Positions 55,170 through 63,625 of a stretch of DNA of 64,000 nucleotides are shown one piece after another. Each line of letters begins with the position of its first letter. Within the stretch, counting starts at the first letter, position 1. The position numbers and the translations under genes are program-made. The DNA comes from Mesorhizobium sp. M9A.F.Ca.ET.002.03.1.2 (lineage in GTDB: Bacteria; Pseudomonadota; Alphaproteobacteria; Rhizobiales; Rhizobiaceae), in the NCBI RefSeq assembly GCF_003952365.1, contig NZ_CP034443.1:4085001-4149000 (forward strand), given 5' to 3'. The notes below the pieces were generated by a model. The model was not told the DNA's origin, did no database searches, and was given only the letters and a program-made list of their open reading frames with translations.

Positions 55170-56573
55170 ATGAAACGCGTCCTTGCCCAAACTGCGGTAC
55201 GACTGATGCTGGGCGGCGTAACCGCCTGTCTGCTCACGGTCGTCCAAATTCCCAACCCGATCATGCCGTTGTCGCTTGTGTCCGAGGCAAGGGCTGCCAC
55301 CGAGGTTTCGATCAGCACATTCTACGAAGACCTGTCTTCCCATGGTGATTGGGTTTCGTATCACGGAGCGTCCGTCTTCGTGCCGGTTGATGTGCCTGAC
55401 GATTGGCGTCCGTATACTGTTGGACACTGGGTCTATACCGAGCAGTATGGCTGGCTGTGGGTATCCGACGAGCCATTCGGCTGGGCGACGTACCATTACG
55501 GTCGGTGGGGCTATGCCGACGATATCGGCTGGTACTGGGTTCCGGGCACTCGTTGGGCGCCAGCATGGGTGAGTTGGCGTCGTGAGAGGGAGCACATGAT
55601 TTGGGCTCCGCTGCCGCCGCGCCGCGATCCGGATTTGATTTCAATCGAGGTGACCTTCGACACGACGCCGGATTTTTACTGGGTTGTAGTCCCCACCCGC
55701 GAATTCCTTGCTGTGGACATTTCTGTCGTCGTTATCCGTGATGAGCCGGAGTTTGTGCGCATTGTCGAGGCGGCCGAGCCGGCCGGCGACGTGACGATCC
55801 AGAACAACATAGTGATCAACAAAGTCATTGATGTTGATCTGATCGAGAAGGAGACGAACCAGGAGGTGACTGCCGTCAAGGTCAGCAAGACCGACGCGCC
55901 CGAGCAGTCCGGCAAATTGGACAACGATAAGGTCACGGTCTTTGAAGGTGAGGTGAAAGCCGACGCCGATGCCCAACCAGCTGAGCTCAAAGACATCGAG
56001 GAGGTGAAGCAGGTTCAGGCTGGCCGCAAATCGAAGCCGACCGAAGGCGCAGCAACGACCGAACAGGCCGAGCCGGAAAAGACCGCCAAGCCTGAGAAGC
56101 CGACGACCAAGGAGCCGCCCGCCGCCGAGCAGCAGACCGAGCCCGAGCAGGCGGCCAAGCCTGAGAAGCCGACGACCAAGGAGCCGCCCGCCGCCGAGCA
56201 GCAGACCGAGCCCGAGCAGGCGGCCAAGCCTGAGAAGCCGAAGGCCAAGAAGCAGCGCGCCGTCGAGCAGCAGCAGGCCGAGCCGGAACAGGCGGCCAAG
56301 CCTGAGAAGCCGAAGACCAAGAAGCAGCGCGCCGTCGAGCAGCAGCAGGCCGAGCCGGAACAGGCGGCCAAGCCTGAGAAGCCGAAGACCAAGAAGCAGC
56401 GCGCCGTCGAGCAGCAGCAGGCCGAGCCGGAACAGGCGGCCAAGCCTGAGAAGCCGAAGGCCAAGAAGCAGCCCGCCGCCGAGCAGCAGCAAGCCGAGCC
56501 CGAGCAGGCGGCCAAGCCCAAGCCTCAGAAGCAGGAAAACAAGACGTGCGATCCGCAGACTGAGAACTGCTAG
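55170..56573 (+). CDS. DUF6600-like secreted protein with repetitive C-terminal tail
   Basis: 467-residue exported protein. A signal-type N-terminus (about 1-40, ending ARA) precedes a domain of repeated Trp/Tyr-Gly strands: GDWVSYHGASVFVPVDVPDDWRPYTVGHWVYTEQYGWLWVSDEPFGWATYHYGRWGYADDIGWYWVPGTRWAPAWVSWR, described here as about residues 52-140 and typical of DUF6600. From about residue 300 there are seven tandem 23-24 residue units of the form EPEQAAKPEKPKTKKQRAVE. CGGAGGAAGATTGCG precedes the chosen start. Function unknown; the tail may span the envelope or bind cell wall. Confidence 0.82.
   Translation: MKRVLAQTAVRLMLGGVTACLLTVVQIPNPIMPLSLVSEARAATEVSISTFYEDLSSHGDWVSYHGASVFVPVDVPDDWRPYTVGHWVYTEQYGWLWVSDEPFGWATYHYGRWGYADDIGWYWVPGTRWAPAWVSWRREREHMIWAPLPPRRDPDLISIEVTFDTTPDFYWVVVPTREFLAVDISVVVIRDEPEFVRIVEAAEPAGDVTIQNNIVINKVIDVDLIEKETNQEVTAVKVSKTDAPEQSGKLDNDKVTVFEGEVKADADAQPAELKDIEEVKQVQAGRKSKPTEGAATTEQAEPEKTAKPEKPTTKEPPAAEQQTEPEQAAKPEKPTTKEPPAAEQQTEPEQAAKPEKPKAKKQRAVEQQQAEPEQAAKPEKPKTKKQRAVEQQQAEPEQAAKPEKPKTKKQRAVEQQQAEPEQAAKPEKPKAKKQPAAEQQQAEPEQAAKPKPQKQENKTCDPQTENC
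56070..56540 (+). repeat. Tandem coding repeat (69-72 bp units)
   Basis: Seven consecutive units of 69 or 72 bp, each beginning GAGCCGGAA or GAGCCCGAG and encoding EPEQAAKPEKP-type residues. Internal units are nearly identical at DNA level, which indicates recent expansion. The first and last units have diverged. Confidence 0.92.
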
Positions 56574-56716
56574 TTGTGCGGGTAGACTGCGGCGCCGCGA
56601 CTATTCGATCGCGGTGCCCGCGGAACGGAATGCGCTGCCGTCGGGGCCGCCCATGGCAGGTCGTGGACCCAGGGCAGACATTCGCGGTTGACTGCCCGAA
56701 CATGCCTGTGATCAGG

Positions 56717-56823
56717 CCAGGGCGGAATCATGAATCGTTGACGTGCGTTCAGTGTTGCGCCACCGCGCGGTCAGAACAAACACGGAATCGCCTCGTCGTT
56801 AACGATTCATGATTTCGCCCTGG
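56717..56823. repeat. 107-bp element with 23-bp inverted ends
   Basis: CCAGGGCGGAATCATGAATC plus GTT at 56717-56739 is matched, inverted, at 56801-56823 with one mismatch. The 61 bp between encode nothing. It could be a miniature inverted-repeat element or a transcription terminator region; no target-site duplication is evident. Confidence 0.75.
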
Positions 56824-56875
56824 TGACCAGGCCATCCCTCTTGCCAATCCCTCCACCTTCCCCTAATCTCCCTTT

Positions 56876-56963
56876 GAGAAAACCTTTTCCCAAATCGCCC
56901 TGCACCCGCTGACCTCACCACCCAACCGCCCCGCAGGCCAACAAGAGAAAACCTTTTCCCAAC
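56876..56963. promoter_or_regulatory. Two LacI-family operators upstream of the sugar operon regulator
   Basis: GAGAAAACCTTTTCCCAA occurs identically at 56876-56893 and 56946-56963. The core GAAAACCTTTTC is a palindrome apart from its central CC. Spacing is 70 bp, and the second copy ends 14 bp before the regulator start codon. Binding by the encoded LacI-family protein, with DNA looping, is inferred. Confidence 0.75.
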
Positions 56964-56976
56964 TAAAGAGCCCACC

Positions 56977-58014
56977 ATGTCCTCCGACGCCTCGCCAGCG
57001 CCCGCCCCCGTCACCCTGCGCGAGGTGGCCGCCGCCGCCGGCGTCAGTGTTGCCACCGCCTCGAAGGCGCTGAACGGGCAGGGGCGGATGACGGCCGAGA
57101 CGCGCGAGCGCATTCGCGCGACGGCGCGGCGGCTGGGTTTTCGGCCGAACAGCCTGGCGCAGAGCCTGCTCAGGCGGCGCTCCTTCACCGTCGGGCTGCT
57201 CACCAACGACACCTATGGCCGCTTCTCGCTGCCGCTGATGTCGGGCGTTTCCGATGCGCTGGTCGATGCCGGCGTCTCGGTGTTCCTGTGCAATGTCGAG
57301 GACGACACGCGGCTCGCCCAGCTCCATGTCGAGGCCATGCTCGACAAGCGCGTCGACGGCATCATCGCCACCGGCAAGCGCATCGACCGCCATCTGCCGG
57401 TCGATCTCGCCAATCTGCGCATTCCCGTGATCTATGCCTTCACCCAGCCCGATCCTGGCGCCATCGCCTTCGTCTCGGACGACGCCGGCGGCGCGCGCCT
57501 GGCGGTCGAGCACTTTTGGCGGCTCGGGCGGCGGCGCATTGCTCACGTCACCGGGCCGGCGAGCTTTGCCGTGGTGCACGAGCGGGCACAGGCCTATCGT
57601 GACGTGCTGACCGAGAAAGGCTTGCCGGTCATGGAACCATTGCTCGGATCGTGGTCGGAAGCGTGGGGTCACGAGGCCGTTGCAAAACTGTTCGGCAGCG
57701 GCCGGGAAGGGGTGCCGGATGCCGTGTTCTGCGGCAACGACCAGATCGCGCGCGGCGTCATCGATGCGCTGCGCGAGCGCGGCCTCGGCGTGCCTGATGA
57801 TGTCGGCGTCATCGGTTTCGACAATTGGTCGATCGTGGCCGAGGCGACCCGCCCGCCGCTGACCTCCGTCGACATGAACCTGGCGGCGCTTGGGCGCGAG
57901 GCCGGGCTTACGCTGCTTTCGCTCGTCGGCGGCCAACCCGCCGCGCCGGGCATCCGAAAACTGCCGTGCCGGCTGGTGGTGCGTCAGTCATGCGGCCGTC
58001 CACTGGGCGGCTGA
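56977..58014 (+). CDS. LacI family transcriptional regulator
   Basis: 345-residue sugar-responsive repressor. The N-terminal HTH is TLREVAAAAGVSVATASKALNGQ (about 9-31) followed by the hinge helix region LGFRPNSLAQSLLRR. The periplasmic-binding-like core has GLLTNDTYGRFSLPLMSGV and ends DVGVIGFDNWSIVAEATRPPLTSVDMN. It is first in a group with an ABC sugar transporter and a GH127 enzyme, so L-arabinofuranosides or L-arabinose are likely effectors (inference). Two identical operators lie just upstream. Confidence 0.93.
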   Translation: MSSDASPAPAPVTLREVAAAAGVSVATASKALNGQGRMTAETRERIRATARRLGFRPNSLAQSLLRRRSFTVGLLTNDTYGRFSLPLMSGVSDALVDAGVSVFLCNVEDDTRLAQLHVEAMLDKRVDGIIATGKRIDRHLPVDLANLRIPVIYAFTQPDPGAIAFVSDDAGGARLAVEHFWRLGRRRIAHVTGPASFAVVHERAQAYRDVLTEKGLPVMEPLLGSWSEAWGHEAVAKLFGSGREGVPDAVFCGNDQIARGVIDALRERGLGVPDDVGVIGFDNWSIVAEATRPPLTSVDMNLAALGREAGLTLLSLVGGQPAAPGIRKLPCRLVVRQSCGRPLGG

Positions 58015-58020
58015 ACCAAT

Positions 58021-58065
58021 GCATGTCGCCCAAAAGTGTGTAGCGGTTTTGGGATAACGACATGC
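58021..58065 (+). repeat. Interspersed 45-bp repeat, family A, copy 3
   Basis: GCATGTCG...CGACATGC, six bases after the lacI-family stop codon; internal 'cccaaaagtgtgtagcgg' and 'ttttgggataa'. Flanked by AT on both sides so that the palindromic ends extend to ATGCATG/CATGCAT. Confidence 0.9.
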
Positions 58066-58146
58066 ATGAAAGTAAAGGCCGCCGTTTTGATTGTTACCCG
58101 CGCGGCAGCGCGGCCGAGTGAGGAGAAAAACCATGAGGAGGAGAAC

Positions 58147-59400
58147 ATGAGGACCATGATTACCGGGCTCGCTTTTGCCGCGAGCATTCTTTCCACGCTG
58201 GCAACGGTCGGGCCGACAGCCGCCGAAACCGCCAACATCTGGGTGCGCGCCGACGGCTCGAACTTCATGCCGCGCATCGTCGACGCCTTCAACAAGGGGC
58301 ATGAGAACCAGATCAAGCTGGACATCATCCCCAATGCCGAGATCATCCCGAAATACGGTGCTGCCGCCGCCGGCGGCACGGCGCCCGACGCGCTGTCGCT
58401 CGACCTGATCTACACGCCGTCCTTCGCCGCCGCCGGCCAGCTCGAAGACATCACCGACTGGGCGAAATCGCTGCCTTATTTCGCCAGCCTGTCGCCGGCG
58501 CACGTCAAGACCGGCACCTACAAGGACCGGATCTACGGGCTGCCGTTTTCCGCCGACAGCTCGGTGCTGATCTGGAACAAGAAGCTGTTCAAGCAGGCCG
58601 GTCTCGACCCCGAGAAAGGCCCGGCCAACTGGGCCGAGATCGAAGCCTCCGCCGAAAAGGTCAACGCGCTCGGCGGCGACATCAAGGGCTTTTATTTCTC
58701 CGGCAATTGCGGCGGCTGCAACATCTTCACCTTCACGCCGCTGATCTGGGCGTCGGGCGGCGACATCCTCACCGAGGACGGCTCGAAGGCGACGCTCGAC
58801 AGTCCGCAGCTGCGCGGCGCCATCGACCTCTACCGCTCGATGGTCGAGAAGGATCTGGTGCCGGCAGGCGCGCAGACCGACACCGGCTCCAACTTCTTTG
58901 CCGCCTTCGCCGCCGGCAATATCGGCATCTCGCCGTCCGGCGCCTTCGCCATCGGCGCGCTGAACACGCAATACCCAGACATCGACTACGGCGTCACCTT
59001 CCTGCCGGGCAAGGATGGCGGCTGGTCGTCCTTTGCCGGCGGCGACAATTTCGTCGTCACCAAGGGCACCACGAAAATCGCCGTGGTGAAGGAGTTCCTC
59101 GATTTCGCCTATTCGCTGGAAGGCCAGACCATCCTGGCGAAATATGGCAGCCTTCCCGTGCGCGGCGACATCGCCAATGAGGCGCTCAAGGAGCTCGACC
59201 CGCGTTACAAGGTCGCCGCGGAAGCCATGTCCAAAGGCCGCACGCCCTATTCGGTGGTGTTCAACGACCTGATCAACTCCGCCAACGGTCCGTGGAACCA
59301 GATGGTCAACGAGGTCTTCTTCGGCGAAGACGTCGACGGCGCCATCGCCAACGCGCAGGAGACCATGCAGTCGATCATCGATTCGGCGCCGCAGCAGTAG
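58147..59400 (+). CDS. ABC transporter sugar-binding protein
   Basis: 417-residue periplasmic binding protein of the family 1 (MalE-like) type. Signal peptide MRTMITGLAFAASILSTL, cut near residue 26 (AAE). The mature part begins ETANIWVRADGSNFMPRIVDAFNK, with KYGAAAAGGTAPDALSLDLIYTPSFAAAGQLEDITDW and YGLPFSADSSVLIWNKKLFKQAGLDP, typical of oligosaccharide binders. GAGGAGGAGAAC precedes the start. It supplies substrate to the two permeases downstream; no ATPase gene is in this operon, so a shared MsmX/UgpC-type ATPase elsewhere is implied. Confidence 0.93.
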   Translation: MRTMITGLAFAASILSTLATVGPTAAETANIWVRADGSNFMPRIVDAFNKGHENQIKLDIIPNAEIIPKYGAAAAGGTAPDALSLDLIYTPSFAAAGQLEDITDWAKSLPYFASLSPAHVKTGTYKDRIYGLPFSADSSVLIWNKKLFKQAGLDPEKGPANWAEIEASAEKVNALGGDIKGFYFSGNCGGCNIFTFTPLIWASGGDILTEDGSKATLDSPQLRGAIDLYRSMVEKDLVPAGAQTDTGSNFFAAFAAGNIGISPSGAFAIGALNTQYPDIDYGVTFLPGKDGGWSSFAGGDNFVVTKGTTKIAVVKEFLDFAYSLEGQTILAKYGSLPVRGDIANEALKELDPRYKVAAEAMSKGRTPYSVVFNDLINSANGPWNQMVNEVFFGEDVDGAIANAQETMQSIIDSAPQQ

Positions 59401-59761
59401 GCTGGCGCCGATCCGGCCGCCCGCCCGTCTCCCTGGGCCGGCGGCCGGACAATCGCATCCGTCCAACATCAGGGCTGTCTTGCATGGAAGCTTTGGGGCA
59501 TCTGCCCGGTCTACTCCCACCCCTGACCCCTCTCCACAAGGGGGAGGGCAATTCCAGCTTGGGTTCCTCGCCCCCACAGAGTGGGGGAGAGGTGGCTCGG
59601 CGAAGCCGAGACGGAGAGGGGGACTGCGCCCTACGAAAGCCCCCTCTCCGGCCGCTTCGCGGCCACCTCTCCCCCGCCTTTGGCGGGGGCGAGGAACCCA
59701 AGCCTTGTCGGGTCGTGCCACCTTCTCCCACAAGGGGAGAAGGAAAAGCGAGCGGCCAGCC
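59401..59761. other. Intergenic region with nested inverted repeats
   Basis: 361 bp between the binding-protein gene and the first permease gene, almost wholly composed of repeat sequence (59521-59750). No gene. It probably acts on message stability, giving more binding protein than permease. Confidence 0.65.
59521..59750. repeat. Composite palindromic repeat (family C) inside the sugar operon
   Basis: Outer parts 'ccctctccacaagggggagg' and, at the right, 'ccaccttctcccacaagggg' resemble the repeat at 32478-32623. Between them, 59558-59702 is a 145-bp palindromic element with about 40-bp inverted ends starting CTTGGGTTCCTCGCCCCC. Confidence 0.85.
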
Positions 59762-60688
59762 ATGACCATCATCGCAACCACCTCCACCCCGGCGCGCCGC
59801 CGCAAGCTGGTCGGCGCCGGCCGCCGGCAGTGGATCGGCCTGCTTTACGTCGCGCCGGCCGTCGCCCTCGTCGTCGTCTTCTTCATCATTCCGCTTTGCA
59901 TGACGGCGTGGATGTCATTCCACAATTGGCCGCTGATGGGCGCGCACCGCTTCATCGGCCTCGACAATTACTGGGCGATCCTGCGCGACACCAGGTTCTG
60001 GAACGCGCTCAAATTCACCGGCTACTACACGGTGATCGTCACCATCGCGATCTTCGCCGTCGCCTTTCCGCTGGCGCTGTTCATCGAAAAGCCCAGGCAG
60101 CTGACCGGCTTCTACCGGACGTCCTTCTTCATGCCGGCCGTCATCGGTTTCGCCTCGGCCAGCCTGCTCTGGTCGTGGCTGCTCAACGTCGATGCGGGCC
60201 TGTTCAGCCCGGCCGCTGTCGGCCTCGGCCTGACCGAAAAGAAGGTCAATCTGCTGGCGACCTTCCAGCCGGCCTTCTGGTCGATCATCGCCATGGTCGT
60301 CTGGAAGGTGGCGGGCTTCACCATGATCATCCTGATGACCGGCCTGCAATCGATCCCGCCGGACCTGCAGGAGGCGGCGATGATCGACGGGGCAGGGCCG
60401 TTCGCGCGCTTCCGGGCGATCACTCTGCCGCTGATGCGCCGCACGCTGGCGCTGGCGCTGATCCTGTCGGTTGCCGGCTCGGTGCTGGCCTTCGACCAGT
60501 TCTACATCATCCTGCGCGGCGGCCCGCGCAACCAGACGCTGACCGCCGTCTACTGGATCTTCAACCAGTCGTTCGTGTCGTTCAAGCTCGGCTATGGCGC
60601 GGCGCTGTCGATGGTCCTGCTGGTCATCCTGGTCGCGCTCAGCCTCGTCCAGCTGCGGCTGCTGCGCCAACCGGAGGGCGTCGACTGA
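59762..60688 (+). CDS. ABC transporter sugar permease (MalF-like)
   Basis: 308-residue inner-membrane permease with six helices. The EAA loop is visible as IPPDLQEAAMIDGAGPFARFRAITLPLMRR (about residues 200-230), which docks the ATPase. The N-terminal IGLLYVAPAVALVVVFFIIPLCMTAWMSFHNW is family-typical. The start follows the repeat at 59521-59750; an extended reading through the repeat is rejected. It overlaps the next permease by one base pattern (TGATG). Confidence 0.93.
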   Translation: MTIIATTSTPARRRKLVGAGRRQWIGLLYVAPAVALVVVFFIIPLCMTAWMSFHNWPLMGAHRFIGLDNYWAILRDTRFWNALKFTGYYTVIVTIAIFAVAFPLALFIEKPRQLTGFYRTSFFMPAVIGFASASLLWSWLLNVDAGLFSPAAVGLGLTEKKVNLLATFQPAFWSIIAMVVWKVAGFTMIILMTGLQSIPPDLQEAAMIDGAGPFARFRAITLPLMRRTLALALILSVAGSVLAFDQFYIILRGGPRNQTLTAVYWIFNQSFVSFKLGYGAALSMVLLVILVALSLVQLRLLRQPEGVD

Positions 60689-61545
60689 TGGCGCAGGCAA
60701 TGAGCCGCAAAAGCCGCATCGGCACCCGGATCGCCGAGCACGCGACGGGCATCATCGCCTCGCTGCTGTTCCTGGCGCCGATCGTGTGGACCGTGCTTTC
60801 GGCCTTCAAGCCGGCGCAGGAGGCGCGCAAGCCGCCGCTGCCGCCCTGGCCGACGACGGGTTTTTCGGTCGAGAACTACGCCACGCTCAACACTTTCGGC
60901 GACGGGCTGTGGCTGCCGGCGCAAAACAGCATCTATGTCTCGGTGATGACGGTGGTGCTGTCGGTGATCGTCGGCGTGCTAGCCGGCTACGGTTTCTCGC
61001 GCTTCCGCTTTCCGCTGAAGAACCTGCTCTTCGTCACCATCCTGTCGACGATCATGATCCCGTTCCAGTCGATCCTGACGCCGATCTTCCTGGTGCTGAC
61101 CAAGATCGGCCTGCACAATACGCTGACCGGGCTGGTCTGCGTCTACGTCACGCTGCAGCTGCCGTTCTCGATCTTCATGATGCGCAACGCCTTCGACGCG
61201 GTTCCGCGCGAGATCGAGGAAGCCGCCCGCATGGACGGCGCCAACAATGTCACCATGCTGATCAAGGTGATGCTGCCGCTGGTCTGGCCGGGCATCGTCA
61301 CCATCGCGCTGTTCGCCTTCCTCGGCGCCTGGAACGAATTCCTGGCGGCGCTGGTGCTGATGACGGACCAGTCCAAATTCACGCTGCCGATCATGATGAC
61401 GGCGCTGCAGTCCGGCCGCTTCGGCGCCATCGACTGGGGCGCGGTGCAGGCGGGCGTCACCGTGATGATGGTGCCGTGCCTGGTGCTCTTCCTGTTGCTG
61501 CAGCGCTTCTACATCCGCGGCCTCATGGCAGGGGCGGTGAAATGA
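60688..61545 (+). CDS. ABC transporter sugar permease (MalG-like)
   Basis: 285-residue permease. The N-terminal IIASLLFLAPIVWTVLSAFKP, GYGFSRFRFP and the EAA loop VPREIEEAARMDGANNVTMLIKVMLPLVWPG (about 185-215) are characteristic of the carbohydrate CUT1 group. Its ATG shares bases with the stop codon of the previous gene (TGATG), so the two are translationally coupled. Together they form the membrane channel for the sugar. Confidence 0.94.
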   Translation: MAQAMSRKSRIGTRIAEHATGIIASLLFLAPIVWTVLSAFKPAQEARKPPLPPWPTTGFSVENYATLNTFGDGLWLPAQNSIYVSVMTVVLSVIVGVLAGYGFSRFRFPLKNLLFVTILSTIMIPFQSILTPIFLVLTKIGLHNTLTGLVCVYVTLQLPFSIFMMRNAFDAVPREIEEAARMDGANNVTMLIKVMLPLVWPGIVTIALFAFLGAWNEFLAALVLMTDQSKFTLPIMMTALQSGRFGAIDWGAVQAGVTVMMVPCLVLFLLLQRFYIRGLMAGAVK

Positions 61546-61573
61546 CCAATCGAAATTCGAACGGAGCAAGTTC

Positions 61574-63559
61574 ATGACCGCATCGCAATCCACCAAACAG
61601 GCCGCCGCGTCGGGCAAGCTCGCCTTCCGTCCGCTGCCCGTGCCGCAGGTCGATATCAGAGGTTTCTGGGGCGACCGCGTCGACGCCGTCGCCACGCGCA
61701 CCGCCGGCATCCTCTACGACCGCTGCGTCGAGGCGCGCATGCTGGAGCAGATCGATCCGGACCGGCCATCGCCGGGCGTCGTCATTCCGTTCCACTCGCC
61801 ATCGCCCGACGAAGCATCCGGCTCCGGGGCCGAGTTCACCGGCTCGACGGTGACGACCCAGATGTTCTGGGACTCGGATTGGGGCAAGACGATCGAGACG
61901 GCGGCCTATTCGCTCTACCGTCGCCGCAATGACGATCTGGAGAAGAAGATCGATGCTGTCATCGACATCTACGGCAAGCTGCAGCAGCCCGACGGCTATC
62001 TGTCGAGCTGGTACCAGCGCATCCAGCCCGGCTTGCGCTGGACCAATCTGCGCGATTGCCACGAGCTCTATTGCGCCGGCCATCTGATCGAAGGCGCGGT
62101 CGCCTACTACCAGGCCACCGGAAAACGCAAGCTGCTCGACATCATGTGCCGCTATGCCGACCATATCGCGCAGACGTTCGGTCCCGAGCCCGGCAAGAAG
62201 AAAGGCTATTGCGGCCACGAGGAGATCGAGCTGGCGCTGGTGAAGCTCGCACGCGCAACCGGCGAGCAGAAGTACATGGACCTCGCCAAATACTTCATCG
62301 ACCAGCGTGGTCTTGAGCCGCATTATTTCGACGAGGAGGCGCGTGCCCGCGGCGCCGACCCGAAGGCCTATCATTTCAAGACCTACGAATACAGCCAGTC
62401 GCACAAACCGGTGCGCGAGCAGGACAAGGTCGTCGGCCACGCGGTCAGGGCGATGTATCTCTATTCCGGCATGGCCGACATCGCCACCGAATATGGCGAC
62501 GACACGCTGCGGGTGGCGCTCGACCGGCTGTGGGACGATCTCACGACCAAGAACCTCTATATCACCGGCGGGATTGGGCCGTCGTCGCACAATGAGGGTT
62601 TTACCGCCGACTACGATCTGCCCAACGAAACCGCCTATGCCGAGACCTGCGCTTCGGTCGGCCTGGTGTTCTGGGCGAGCCGCATGCTCGGCATGGGTCC
62701 CAATGCGCGCTATGCCGACATGATGGAGAGGGCGCTCTACAACGGCTCGATCTCGGGCCTGTCGCTCGACGGCTCGCTGTTCTTCTACGAAAATCCGCTG
62801 GAAAGCCGGGGCAAGCACAACCGCTGGAAGTGGCATCGCTGCCCGTGCTGCCCGCCCAATATCGGGCGCATGGTCGCCTCGATCGGCAGCTATTTCTACG
62901 GCCTGTCGGATGACGCGCTGGCGGTCCATCTCTATGGAAACGGAACGGCCCGTTTCGATATCGGCGACAGGCCGGTGACCCTGACCCAGACCAGCAACTA
63001 TCCTTGGGACGGCGCGGTGTCGATCAGCGTCGAGCCCGAGGCGCCGACCGCGTTCACCTTGCACCTGCGCCTGCCGGCCTGGTGCCGCAAGGCGGCGCTC
63101 AAGGTGAACGGGGAGGCGGTCGATCTGGATGGTGTGACGAGCGACGGCTATGCCGCGATCAGGCGCGAGTGGCGCAAGGGCGACCGGGTGGAACTCGATC
63201 TCGAAATGGCCGTCGACCGCCTCTACGCCAACCCTGAGGTGCGGCAGGACATCGGCCGCGTCGCGCTTGCGCGCGGGCCGCTGATCTACTGTGTCGAGGA
63301 GACCGACAATGCCGGCCAGCTGCATCGCCTGGCTCTGCCACGGGCGGCAAAAATCGAGGCGCGTGACGAGCCCAACCTTCTCGGCGGCGTCGTCACGCTT
63401 TCGGCCATCGCCGGCAAGGAGGCCTCTGAAAACTGGGAAAGCGGGCTCTATCGCACCGAGCCACCGGCGGCAGAGGAGACGAAAGTCACGGCCGTTCCGT
63501 ACTTTGCCTGGGACAACCGCGAGCCAGGCGAGATGCTGGTGTGGTTGCGGGACGGATGA
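61574..63559 (+). CDS. Beta-L-arabinofuranosidase, glycoside hydrolase family 127
   Basis: 661-residue GH127 enzyme that releases L-arabinofuranose from beta-linked glycans such as those on extensins. All catalytic residues known from HypBA1 can be placed: Glu341 (HNEGF) as acid/base, and the zinc-site Glu357 and Cys359 (AETC) with Cys425 and Cys426 (RCPCCPPN), the first of which is the nucleophile. There is no signal peptide, so it acts inside the cell on imported oligosaccharides. It ends the LacI-regulated ABC operon, 28 bp after the permease gene. Confidence 0.93.
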   Translation: MTASQSTKQAAASGKLAFRPLPVPQVDIRGFWGDRVDAVATRTAGILYDRCVEARMLEQIDPDRPSPGVVIPFHSPSPDEASGSGAEFTGSTVTTQMFWDSDWGKTIETAAYSLYRRRNDDLEKKIDAVIDIYGKLQQPDGYLSSWYQRIQPGLRWTNLRDCHELYCAGHLIEGAVAYYQATGKRKLLDIMCRYADHIAQTFGPEPGKKKGYCGHEEIELALVKLARATGEQKYMDLAKYFIDQRGLEPHYFDEEARARGADPKAYHFKTYEYSQSHKPVREQDKVVGHAVRAMYLYSGMADIATEYGDDTLRVALDRLWDDLTTKNLYITGGIGPSSHNEGFTADYDLPNETAYAETCASVGLVFWASRMLGMGPNARYADMMERALYNGSISGLSLDGSLFFYENPLESRGKHNRWKWHRCPCCPPNIGRMVASIGSYFYGLSDDALAVHLYGNGTARFDIGDRPVTLTQTSNYPWDGAVSISVEPEAPTAFTLHLRLPAWCRKAALKVNGEAVDLDGVTSDGYAAIRREWRKGDRVELDLEMAVDRLYANPEVRQDIGRVALARGPLIYCVEETDNAGQLHRLALPRAAKIEARDEPNLLGGVVTLSAIAGKEASENWESGLYRTEPPAAEETKVTAVPYFAWDNREPGEMLVWLRDG

Positions 63560-63625
63560 GAGCTACAGCCATGGCTGCGGCGGATTCATGGCGTGCTGCA
63601 CCGTGCGCCAGACAGCAGCCTTGCA

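Larger units (their letters stand above)
56574..56976. other. Intergenic region with inverted repeat and LacI operators
   Basis: 403 bp without a gene: a 107-bp element with 23-bp inverted ends (56717-56823), then two copies of a LacI-type operator (56876-56893 and 56946-56963) in front of the lacI-family gene. Confidence 0.7.

Noticed and set aside
32478..59750. Repeats considered as a CRISPR array
   Set aside because: Copies are far apart, palindromic and of variable length; there are no regular spacers and no cas genes.
61523..63325. 600-codon minus-strand reading opposite the GH127 gene
   Set aside because: Antisense shadow; the plus-strand frame holds all GH127 catalytic residues.
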